From the NCBI RefSeq assembly GCF_000003855.2, contig NW_003101681.1:2673893-2737892 (forward strand): 64,000 bases of DNA, read 5' to 3'. The position numbers were made by a program, and so were the translations under genes. The notes under the pieces were generated by a model. It was not told where the DNA came from. It was given only the letters and a program-made list of their open reading frames with translations, and searched no databases. The stretch is from Blastomyces gilchristii SLH14081 (taxonomy: Eukaryota > Ascomycota > Eurotiomycetes > Onygenales > Ajellomycetaceae). Positions 54,805-64,000 of this stretch are shown here, in pieces. Every line of letters begins with the position of its first letter. Position 1 is the first letter of the stretch.

Positions 54805-56954
54805 ATGTCCCGCCGTAGCGGAGGGCGTGGCGTTTATGAAAGAGACACCTACGAACTGGACCGCCACGACCATCGCGGAAACTACGATCATGTCTTTGAA
54901 GAGGACGTCGAGACCCGTTTCCGTCGACGTCCTCATGCCCCTGATGCATCCCGTGTTCGAGAAATAGAGAGGGTTCGTGCGCAGGGCCACTCACCGCCAT
55001 CAGAGTTCGTTCGAAAATCATACGGGCGCAGCTCTAGTGCGGGCCCACTGGTGAGAATGCCACGGGTAAGAGATGATGATTATGAGTTTATTGAGCATGA
55101 GCATGAACGTGGCCATTGGGATGGGCATGAACATAGGAGAGGTGATATTGGACCCGTCCATCGGCGGTCGAGGATTGTGGAGAGAAGGTTCTCTCCCCCG
55201 CCGTCGCATGCTAGGGGCTTCGAGCGTGAGGAGCTTGTGCTGCGGAGGGAGAGGTCTAGGCCACCACCACCTCGCGAGCCGAGGTTTGAAAGAGATGAAT
55301 TTGTTTTAAGAAGGGAGAAGGACCATGGGCTTGAGAGACGTCCGGTAAGGGCGTATGATTGGGAATGGGAGTTGGAGAGGGAGAGGAGCAGAGAAAGGGA
55401 GCGGGAGAGGGACGTTGAAACAGAACGAGGGCGAGAGAGAGTTGAGCGAGATCGTCGGAGGAGCTCTTACGTGCGGGAAAGATCAAATATGAGGGGAGAT
55501 ACAGAAGAGATAATTGTCCGCAGAGACGAACGGGGAGGGAATACTGGCCACGGTAAGGGTGATGTGAAGAGAGAGGAAGTGATAATCAGGAGGAGGGATG
55601 AAAGTTCGTCTTCGTCGGACTCATCTTCACACCCACCGATTGAACCACCTCCCATTCGCGCCCCTCCTATTCACCAGGAGGTGATTACACATCATCGGCA
55701 TATCGGTCATGGTAGGCATCTTTCTTTTCTGTTTTACCTGGAGCTGGAAAAGTTGTCCATGAAATATCACTTCCGGGAGCTAAAGGAGGCATAGGATATG
55801 AGGTTGTCCACCCACACCCACCTCCGTCGGAGGCAAGCTCACGACACGTCGATGACGAAATTGAAATTCGGAGAAGGTATGTACAGTACAAACCTCTCAA
55901 ATGGCACAATATACAAGTACACTAATTCGTATGCAAGACGGGAACGCAACGGTCGAAGTTATGACGATGAAATTATAATCGATCGTGAATCCAGCCGTCA
56001 CCGAGGGCGAGAAAGATTTGCCCCTGCACTTTCTCCTCCCCGAAGGCGGGCAAGTCCTCACCATGGCGACAGGAATGAATCCGAACTTCTCATCTCACAT
56101 CGAACATCTAGGGGCCCTGCTCACGACAATGAACGGCATCGGGATGTCGTCATAATGCGTGATCGCGAAGGCAGTACCCGAGGTCAACGGGAAGCAGCCA
56201 ATATCCGCGACGAGGCAGAGTATTACAATCGCCTTTCTCACAAGGGGGGTCATATTGGAGAAGCATACAATGGCGCAACGAAGGACTGGTCCATCGTAGA
56301 TGTTCCGCCCGGAACTAAGCGCGTGGAGCTAGAGGGTGTTGACGGCGCCAGCCAGGAAATTACATGGCAGCGTTATCATGGTGTTCGACGGGCGAAGTTC
56401 CATGTTGACGGGGATGAATATGCCTCTGACAGGGAACGTACCCGAGACCAGGGCCGGATCGGGAAGCGTTACGTGGGAGTTAAGGATAAGCGGGACCGGC
56501 TCTGGACTGAAATTACCAAGGATCTCGTTGTTAAGGAGGCAATCGAGAGGGCTGGGTACGATTATGAGGAAACACAGTATTTCTACTATGTTTTTGCTTA
56601 TTTGAAATATGTATGTCCCATCCATACCCCCTGTATTTTTGCGTTTTCCACTTCTTCGGTCATTCCTTTCCGCTGGAAACCCATCTCTAACGTCTAGTAA
56701 CACAGGACGATGTTGCCCACCTCGTCGCGCTCTCAGACGACTACCGCCAGGCGCGTCGTGAACGGATCCGAGAGATCCAACGGGAGCGCACCCGAATGAT
56801 TACACCCCCTCCTCTACCTGCTCCTGCCCCGCCACCACCGGCAGCGCCATTACTGCTTGAGAGACCAGACTACGATGAAGAAAGAATTATTGAGCATGAG
56901 GTATTTGTCGATGAGGACAAGGTTCCTCTCCCGATGAGGGCTCGGAGATGGTGA
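54805..56954 (+). CDS. Arg/Glu-rich charged protein with conserved C-terminal domain (DUF8035-like)
   Basis: Exons 54805-55711, 55786-55876, 55938-56610 and 56706-56954; phases close to 1920 nt, 639 residues. Introns 1 and 2 are 74 and 61 bp. The N-terminal half is disordered, full of RER/REKD/ERER and EELVLRRE-type repeats and long runs of alternating charge. The central part has an EIIVRRDE, EVIIRRRDE, DDEIIIDRES, DVVIMRDRE series, a repeated short beta-like motif. The folded C-terminal part includes KDWSIVDVPPGTKRVELEGV, ITWQRYHGVRRAKFHVDGDEY, and LWTEITKDLVVKEAIERAGYDYEET...DDVAHLVALSDDYRQARRERIREIQRER. I recall this as a domain of unknown function in filamentous fungi; the DUF number is from memory and less certain. 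Function unknown. Confidence 0.82.
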
Positions 56955-57787
56955 GCGGGATTGAAAAGATTCTATTACGTTTTGTTTGAGCCTGCTTATT
57001 CGATGTCTTATTTTATTCGGGCTATCTTACCTATTTTGATTTTTCTTTTAGTAGCTGGCATGGTACTTTCCCATCATTACCATGGTTGATTTGCAGGAGG
57101 TGATAACTTAGGTGATAACTTACCCCTTGCTGTCTTTTGTTACCCTTTTCCAGCCTTCCTTGCTGCATCTGGAGCAAATGGATGTTGATGCTTCAACTTT
57201 CCATATTTCACGATGCGGCCTTGTTGATACTGCTCTGTGACTTTCTTATGCTTTTACGTGGTTTCCTTTTCTTTTCACTCTGCAGTCAACGACGTGATGA
57301 TTAACGATATTTGGAGTTGTGAAGGGGCGGAATTGTAGCCCCTGTTTCAATATTGCTGTCTAGAAACGGAAAGGATGAAAGGCATGTATCTATATAACAT
57401 TTTCGATATAATATTAGGAAAGTCTATAGATTTATCTATCCTATGGTTAGTTCATTTCGAGAGGAGTAACTATTATTGACATGCTCTGCGTACGTCTATT
57501 TATAATCACGTTGCATGCTCGTATATGCCGGGTAGTAGCAAGCATTGAGAAGCGCATTCAGCTGCCCAGCTAGATTTCCACTCAAGAATTCTTATGTGGA
57601 ATACTATTCCACCATCAACCCTGCTCACTGGCCGAAGTACACCAATCTCAAAACCCAAGATTCATGACTAACTTTCAGATTGTCTCTCAAGTCTCGATCC
57701 CTCACGATGGCCAAGTTACTTGACTGGAGGCGGAAATGCAAGCTCACTTGCAAGGTAACTTTAGCTTCTCTCTGCTCGTCATTTCAG
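56955..57787. other. Intergenic, no gene seen
   Basis: Presumed 3' UTR and spacer. A tandem AGGTGATAACTT occurs twice near 57098-57120. Frames are short. Confidence 0.4.
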
Positions 57788-59719
57788 CCCCTTAACTCGG
57801 TTGCCGATGGCTTGGTGGAGCCGCATACAAGTTATGGCACAACCAGGCAAATACCGCGACTTTGACAGTCGAATTCAACCATCTTGCATCGACTTCAAAG
57901 TCACTCGCATTGTCAACATCATCTAGGCCCCACCAGGCTGGCGACGAACAGGGAAGAACTATTGCTGAAACACCACAGGGAGCTCCTGGAGTCCTCCTAC
58001 CTTCTGACGATGGACCAGAGCCAACACAAGGAACGGCCTCCTCAACCACCCTCACTATATCCAAAGCGAAAGCCGTAATGGTCATCATCACTTTAGCTGG
58101 TGTAAGCTTTCTCAACACCATGGGCTCCGGCATTCTCATAGCCGCACTGCCTCGGATCGCAAAAGATGTCGGCATACCCGAAGCGCTGATCCTCTGGCCT
58201 GCTGCTGTCTATGCGCTTGCCGCTGGTTGTTTGCTCCTTGTCTTTGGGTCGATTGCAGACGCTGTTGGAGCCAAGCTGATGTGGATTGTTGGGAGCTTTC
58301 TCTTTGTTATTTTCACAGTCGCTATTGGAGTTAGCGAAGACCGAAATCCAAATCATTGTATTCCGCACTCTTGCCGGTGCGGTGCTGCGATCTCCATGTG
58401 TCTGCCCACAGCAGTCAGCCTCATCACTAACACTTTCCCGAAAGGCACTTGGCGCAATGTTGCCTTTGCAATGAATGGGATGGGTCAACCCCTGGGGTAT
58501 GCCGTTGGTCTGGTCCTAGGAGGTATATTCACTGATACCATTGGCTGGCGATGGGCCTATTTATTACATGATGGCAATGATCAACCTCTGCCTTTCTCTG
58601 GTAGCTATCTGGTCACTGCCGTCAGTTGTCAGCCAGTCAGGGGCGTTGAAGCCCTGGACGTGCCGCCTCATCGAGGATATTGATTGGTTTGGTGCAATAA
58701 TTATCAGTGTTGCTCTCGGAATTTTGCTCTATGTTCTAGCCATGGTATCGTCTTCGTACCGTAGGGCCAGCGGTCCACAAAACATTGCTCTGCTCACTGT
58801 ATCGTGTGTTCTGCTCGCTGCGTTTCCCTGTTGGATGCATTATCAAGTTAAGAGAGGGAAGCCAGCACTTATCCCGAACAGATTATGGAAGAGGGCAGCT
58901 TTCACGTCGATCTGTGTATCTGTCTTCTTCTGCTGGGCTTCTCTGAACGGGATTGAGTATTTCATTACGCTCTACTCCGTAGTGAGACTCCCGTTATTCC
59001 TTACCACGCCGCTCGCTTTGTCGCCTTTGCGAGGCTAAGCCACCATGTGTGAAATAGTCCGAGGACCATGAATCAAGCAACTAACACGCTATTAGCTTCC
59101 AACGAGTCGAGGGTCTTTCCGCTCTTCAAACTTCGATCCGCTTCCTTGCACGCGTCGTAATGGGGACGGCAGTCAACATTGCCACGGCCTTCCTTATCTC
59201 TCGCGTCAAAGTCCGCACTCTCGGTGTCGTTTCTGCTCTAATTACTATGGTTGCTCCGACTCTTATATGGCTACAGTTGAGGTTGGCGAAAACTACTGGC
59301 TCCGGCCGTTCTGGGCTTTGCTACTCTCCCCCGTGAATCCCGATGGTGAGCTTTCTAGTGCTATACAGTTAGTTTCCTCTGCAAAATCACTAACCAATAC
59401 TTCCCTTTCCCCAAAATCTCAGTCCTCTTCACCGTCTCAAACCTCGTAATTTCAGATGCTTTCCCAGCCGAGATCCAATCCCTTGCTGGTGGTGTGTTCA
59501 ACAAGGTTTCCCAATTCGGCAACTCTGTTGGTCTTGCTGTCAACTGCTTCAATCGCTGCCTCTGTAACCGAGCACTCCGGCCTGGAAGAGCATCGTGCAG
59601 CTCTTATGGAGGGATACCGCGCCTCCTTTTGGACAATTTTTGCGGCCACGGCCATCGTTGTTGTCATTTCATTCTTCGGGCTGAAGAAAGGTGGCACAGT
59701 GGGAAAAAAGGAGGTCTGA
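57788..59719 (+). pseudogene. MFS multidrug transporter (14-TM drug:H+ type), frameshifted relic
   Basis: Strong similarity by eye to fungal DHA2-type transporters: a polar N-terminus, TM1 AVMVIITLAGVSFLNTMGSGILIAALPRIA, then GSIADAVGAKLMW, SMCLPTAVSLITNTFPKG, MNGMGQPLGYAVGLVLGG, DTIGWRWAY (motif C region), IDWFGAIIISVALGILLYVLA, RLSALQTSIRF-like and NIATAFLISRV, and a C-terminal GGTVGKKEV. The frame breaks at least six times: near 58330, 58385, 58562, 59040-59100 (splice join), 59265 and 59537, each by one or two bases, while the encoded residues stay typical on both sides. A later intron (59345-59434) keeps good splice sites. No ATG is found in frame before TM1. Either a recent pseudogene or a cluster of sequence errors. 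Confidence 0.75.
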
Positions 59720-60492
59720 TTTAAGCCAATCATGTGCCATTCTTTCTATTCCTCCCACCCCTTTTTATTGTTTCGAGGCGAGCACCCTTGACAAAACAGC
59801 CTTTGAAACAACAGCCACGTCGTTTCACTATTTTCTGCATCCCCAAATAAAGCTGCGAGGTTCACCCGCTTCATTACCCTATTCCAGATAATTTTTCTAT
59901 ACAGGGACCCAAGGTTGAGCGCATATGAGCGCATATGCGAACCCCATAAGGGCAAGGGTGAAGATGCGATTTCGGTTGGCGGAAAATCAGCCGAGACCTC
60001 GAGATTGAAGGAAACTCATGGGTTATGCCTTGAGATACCCTCGGCCTCAAAGTAGGTACCATATCGAATCAACCAGGGGTGTGGTCTGGATTGCCCTGCA
60101 GAATTGATTATCACTTAGCATTGCCAAAATTTGCTTGAGTTTTGTGGCCTGTAGAGGCAATGCTAATATGGACAATTTTTGATGCCCCCTTTTCCTATGC
60201 ACCGTTTATACATGTCTGTCTATTTTGCTAAGACTTTCATTTTATCCCAGATGTCCTATCTTAGTAGAAGCTACCCTCTCATATTTTGAGAATTTGAGAG
60301 TCAAAGCTTTAATTAAGAAACCAAGTCCAAGTCACTCGCTGTCCCAATGTTAACCAAAGGATCAGATCTCACAGCAAACTCGGCTCTCGGCATAAAACTA
60401 ACAACCCCGTTTAAGATTACAATGCCGAACGTCCTAGCGAACACCTTCCGCTTTCCTGTTTGCTTGTCGCTTTCTTTTACCCCTCAATTCTC

Positions 60493-60675
60493 CTAGATCG
60501 TCATCGTGGGGTAGCGTTTGAACGTGGGATCAACATAGCTGCCAACTTTTCCAACGCGTTCCAGGGAGTCATGCAAGTCCGGGCCTTTGGATAGATAGGA
60601 CTCCGTAGAAGTAGAGTAGGTTGCAGAGTCGCAGGCAGAGCAACCGCAAAGGGTTGATGGGGTAGCTCCGCATCA
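60493..60675 (-). other. Weak protein-like fragment ending at TAG
   Basis: Minus frame reading ...TLCGCSACDSATYSTSTES, then YLSKGPDLHDSLERVGKVG, SYVDPTFKRYPTMTI and stop at 60495-60493. The composition looks like a conserved C-terminus. There is a stop shortly upstream in the same frame and no clear start or acceptor, so this may be the last exon of an unseen gene or a relic. Confidence 0.25.
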
Positions 60676-61537
60676 ACCCCCCGAGCTTTCCCTTGCTTCC
60701 TCCTTGCGGGATAGCCCTATATTTTCGGATTCACAGGTTTTGTAGATCAGTGAGTGAGTGGTCAACACAGCCAACAACCGACAACGAGATGGAATATTTA
60801 TTTTACTACTATGAAATCCCGCTTCTTCAGACTGTTATGCACAGTTAAGGGTGTTAAACAGCTCACTAATTGGCCATTGCGCGTTCTTTTTATTTCACCC
60901 GTTGCAGGAGCTTCTATGGAGATGCGTGGAGAGGGGAGGAAAAAGTTCTAGAACGGGAGGTCAGTTACATGATGTCACTTCTTTAGTTTCCTACCAACTG
61001 ACAACCAGCTGCATTGAGGGGGGGAAAATCATCGGAGAATTTTCTAGTTCGTTGGTTATCAGAGTCCCTTTCGCCCTCCTTTTGTGCGGGGATTTGCGTT
61101 TTCCCTTCCTTTATCCTGTTTTTAATTCTGTAGTTAGTAGTGGTTTTAATAATATTGATGTTGTTGGTTGGCCTGGTAAAATAAAAATATGCTGTGTTGC
61201 AGACGGTGCAGATGCATCCCATGAATTTATGTTATTGGAATGGTCAAACAGTTCCCTTGCATGAGGTAGATAACACGACATATTGTTCTATACGCAGAAT
61301 ATGGCGTTGGCCTACGTAGTATGGATGGGATGTAAATCTCAGAAGCAGAAGTGATAGTTATTATGTATAGACAAAAATGTCCATACTCATTTCTCATTCA
61401 AAACTTGCTCTGATTGATAATCATACTTAGTCTGCTGGAGTACGAATGGTGACAATCGGGGCAGAGCTTTTATCTTTATTTATTTATTTATTGTTTTTAT
61501 TATTTAATTTTTTGCTCCCATCTTGACAGTCGCACCC

Positions 61538-61539
<2 letters not shown>

Positions 61540-61591
<52 letters not shown>
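61540..61591. repeat. Poly-T tract (52 T)
   Basis: Uninterrupted run of about 52 T. Length in a given assembly is unreliable. It could be the poly-A end of a minus-strand retroposed sequence, but no target duplication is obvious around it. Confidence 0.85.
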
Positions 61592-61594
<3 letters not shown>

Positions 61595-62493
61595 TATGCA
61601 TGAACATATGCCACAGATGTGTCAACAGAAGTCAAAAAAAGTCATTACCATGGAATCTATCTCATGGCTGTTTTGTGTATGCACATGGACAACGCGTAGC
61701 CATGTTTTTAAAGAAAAAGAACGAAGCCCAAATCAAGCTTCTACTGTATGGCCGAAGAACCACAACGGCGGAGACACAAAGAAGAAGCAAAATACAATAA
61801 ATACCAAAGGGGGCTTGAAAAAGCAAATACAAGGCTGTGTAACCCTGTCTGCTGCCTGGCGGGTTGGTATCATCGTGCATGGCCTGTCATGGGCTATGGA
61901 AGATACGTGCGGAGTGACACAAAACTATGGATGGATACCATACCTGACGACGGCCGTTGAACTATCAAGAGAGCCCTGTGCCCTCCCCGTGCAGTGGAGC
62001 TTGAGCCCTGAGGGCAAACATTCAGCTGTGAGGACGGGAGGCGGAGATGATTACAGTAGTTAAGCAAAGTGGAGGAGATGTTGATCGTCCAAGTGCGCTG
62101 CTGCGCGTATGCATGATTGTGTTGCTAGGAGGGGGAAAAGCGGGTGGCGTGGAAGGAGGATAAACAGAGCGAGGGGGAAAGGCTTGAGAGAAGAATAAAA
62201 CTAACTAAGTTACCCGTCCGTCCTGCTTGAATAAATAAATGGGCAAAGCGCTGGATGTTTTTAATTAAACCTTGCTCAACGACCCGAATTTTTGTTTCAA
62301 GGAAGTCAGTCCTTTATTTATTACATTGGCTGAATGTCGTTGAATTTATCAAACAACATTTTGGGTTGTTGAGATATCTTTCAAGAAAAGAAGCTGCAGG
62401 CCCGGCTTGCAATGCATATCACAAGAGTCTTCTACAATGAAAAGATAATTGTATTTGCTTGAGGAATAGGTTCCAAACCTAACACTCCAACAT

Positions 62494-62520
62494 GTATATA
62501 TATATATATATATATATATT
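62494..62520. repeat. (AT)n microsatellite
   Basis: About 13 TA units in an otherwise AT-rich stretch. Confidence 0.85.
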
Positions 62521-62839
62521 TATTTCCCTTGCTGACTAGAGATACAGGTGAAAAATATTTTGACAACAAAAACCAGCTTGGATGCATAGTTAAAAAGAGC
62601 TGTGGCAAAGGCATTCAGCTTGCTCAGCATTCATTCTTCTTCCTTTTCTTCCACCTCACAAAACCCAGCCACATCAAGCAGGTCAGAGTGAAGAATTGTC
62701 ACCGCCGCTCCCTGCACAAGATTCACAGATCTGAAGATCTTTTGATGAGTTGGCTTTCTCTTGTCATTATTCTTAACGTGGTACTGGCGATCTAATGTCC
62801 TTGAGTTTGCGGTGAGTGGAAGCAGAAGAAGACAGATGT

Positions 62840-62853
62840 GGGGGGGGGGGGGG
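62840..62853. repeat. G14 homopolymer
   Basis: Run of 14 G after GACAGATGT; prone to length error. Confidence 0.85.
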
Positions 62854-64000
62854 TTGCTATAGTCATTTCTCATATGGATGAGAGCTGAGATAGTTGTCTG
62901 GCATTCTTGCCCCTTTTTTAAACGTGGAATAGGAAGATACTGTATGTCATTATTATTTTTTGTTTCATTGTAGCCAGTCGGACATGTCAACAGTTGGTGG
63001 TGGTGGCGGTGGTATGTACTGTATATAGGTAGAAGCTATGTATTAATATCAAGGAACAGATGAGCTTTTCTCAATAATCCTGGGATTCATAGCATACATA
63101 GTACGGAGTAACCAAGGAGAGCTTTGAGGTGCCATTGCATTGCTGTGAGATAAATATTTTTTATGGAAATGCTTCTCGGACGTCATTGTAGACCAATCGA
63201 ATGACAGATCGCAAATTCGAATTTTGGGACAGCGCTCCGATTCTCAGCTTCGTCTTTCCTGTTCTTCTTGAATCTTATTCGTCGCGGTTGTCATTGTTGC
63301 TCATGTTGAACACAAGGACGTGGGACAAAACTTGGAAATTGAAATGGAACTTTGTTCGGGTTTGTTTATCATCCTAGAAAACTCAATTGAACCGAGGTGT
63401 TGTCGAATTCATAGGTAAACTAATTATCCTAGAATATTGAATATTGCCATCTGTGACAAGGGCATTTCCGCACACTAACACCGGGATAAGTTGTCATGGA
63501 TGAGGGATGGTCAGGGTTACTGTCAGCGGATGATCAAGAACGCCATACCATACCAGTCCAGTCCAGTCCCCATCGCGGAAAAGTCGACTTGCAACAGAGA
63601 GCAAAATGCCTTCGGGAAGAGGGAAAGAGAGACCCCTCAAAAACCAAAAAAAAAAAAAAAATACAACCTGTAAGTTGTGGGCGGGTGGCAACGTTACTGC
63701 TTGGGTGTTTAGGGGCTAATCCAAGACGAGCCAACACAAGCCACATGCCTCAGGGTCTTGACGTAGTTATCAGGGGGGGCGAATGATTTCTCTCCTGTGC
63801 TCGCTACTTCAGCGGCTCGACCCTAGACTATCAAGGCCAATAAATTGGAGAATAGAAATCACCCCCTTGTTATCCTGCCGCTTCGTCTTTAAATATCCGA
63901 GTAAAATAATTCCGCAGCTTGCGATACAACTTTAATAATGTACGTCTAGGTTCGACGGTTTCCCGTGGATGGAGGAGCGAGGATTTAAAGTTGCCAGTGA

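Larger units (their letters stand above)
59720..64000. other. 4.3 kb with no supported gene
   Basis: Contains homopolymers and dinucleotide repeats, listed separately. Open frames (for example 60851-61264 plus, 61596-62063 plus, 62631-62990 minus) are AT-rich or low complexity and show no family motif or convincing splice partners. Confidence 0.4.

Overview
The window looks like nuclear DNA of a filamentous ascomycete. The genes are compact and interrupted by short introns with GTRNGT donors and CTAAC-type branch sites. The recognisable proteins (COA5/Pet191, OST48/Wbp1, the fungal 9.5 kDa complex I subunit, an RfeG-like protein, a PNP-NB-ARC-TPR NLR relic) fit Eurotiomycetes. A sharp switch between normal-GC gene blocks and one 32.5 kb very AT-rich, mutated transposon block resembles the isochore-like genomes of Onygenales (Blastomyces and relatives). 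That placement is inference.

Left gene block (1-6830): a partial TGL1-type lipase (-), COA5/Pet191 (+), the oligosaccharyltransferase subunit Wbp1 (-) and NUO 9.5 kDa (+). Lipase/COA5 and Wbp1/NUO are divergent pairs. I worked out exon structures for all four and the reading frames close exactly. Next come a small unrecognised reading frame pair and the C-terminal remnant of a broken NLR-type gene.

Transposon block (6831-39362): four nested elements and one extra copy, each with target site duplications readable to the base. A Ty1/copia element (6831-39362, TSD GGTAG) sits in the NLR gene. It holds one hAT element internally (9524-15307, TSD GCTATAAC). Its right LTR is split by a Ty3/gypsy chromovirus A (18456-39297, TSD CAGAT). 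Gypsy A's right LTR is split by a second hAT copy (25933-38960, TSD GGCACTGC), and that copy is split by a second Ty3/gypsy chromovirus B (26862-34106, TSD GATTC). After the nested inserts are removed, LTR lengths agree exactly (268/268, 536/536, 257/257) and the two hAT copies differ by about 6 bp in length. All are saturated with C-to-T/G-to-A changes, mainly at CpG and CpC and also at CpA, so no element can encode its own movement.

Right block (39363-64000): the N-terminal half of the NLR relic (-), an RfeG-like protein (-), a GST-fold protein with a long C-terminal extension (-), DNA polymerase eta (+), a charged Arg/Glu-rich protein with a conserved C-terminal domain (+), and a multiply frameshifted MFS drug transporter relic (+). 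Long intergenic spacers lie between them. The last 4.3 kb holds no gene I can support beyond one weak fragment.

Most novel-looking items: the hAT family itself (short 11 bp TIR, an upstream Lys-rich accessory reading frame, and an AT-rich motif repeated at nine conserved internal positions), the unexplained 1.8 kb region between chromodomain and 3' LTR in both chromoviruses (one retaining a 172-codon open frame), and the CpG+CpC mutation spectrum with spared patches.
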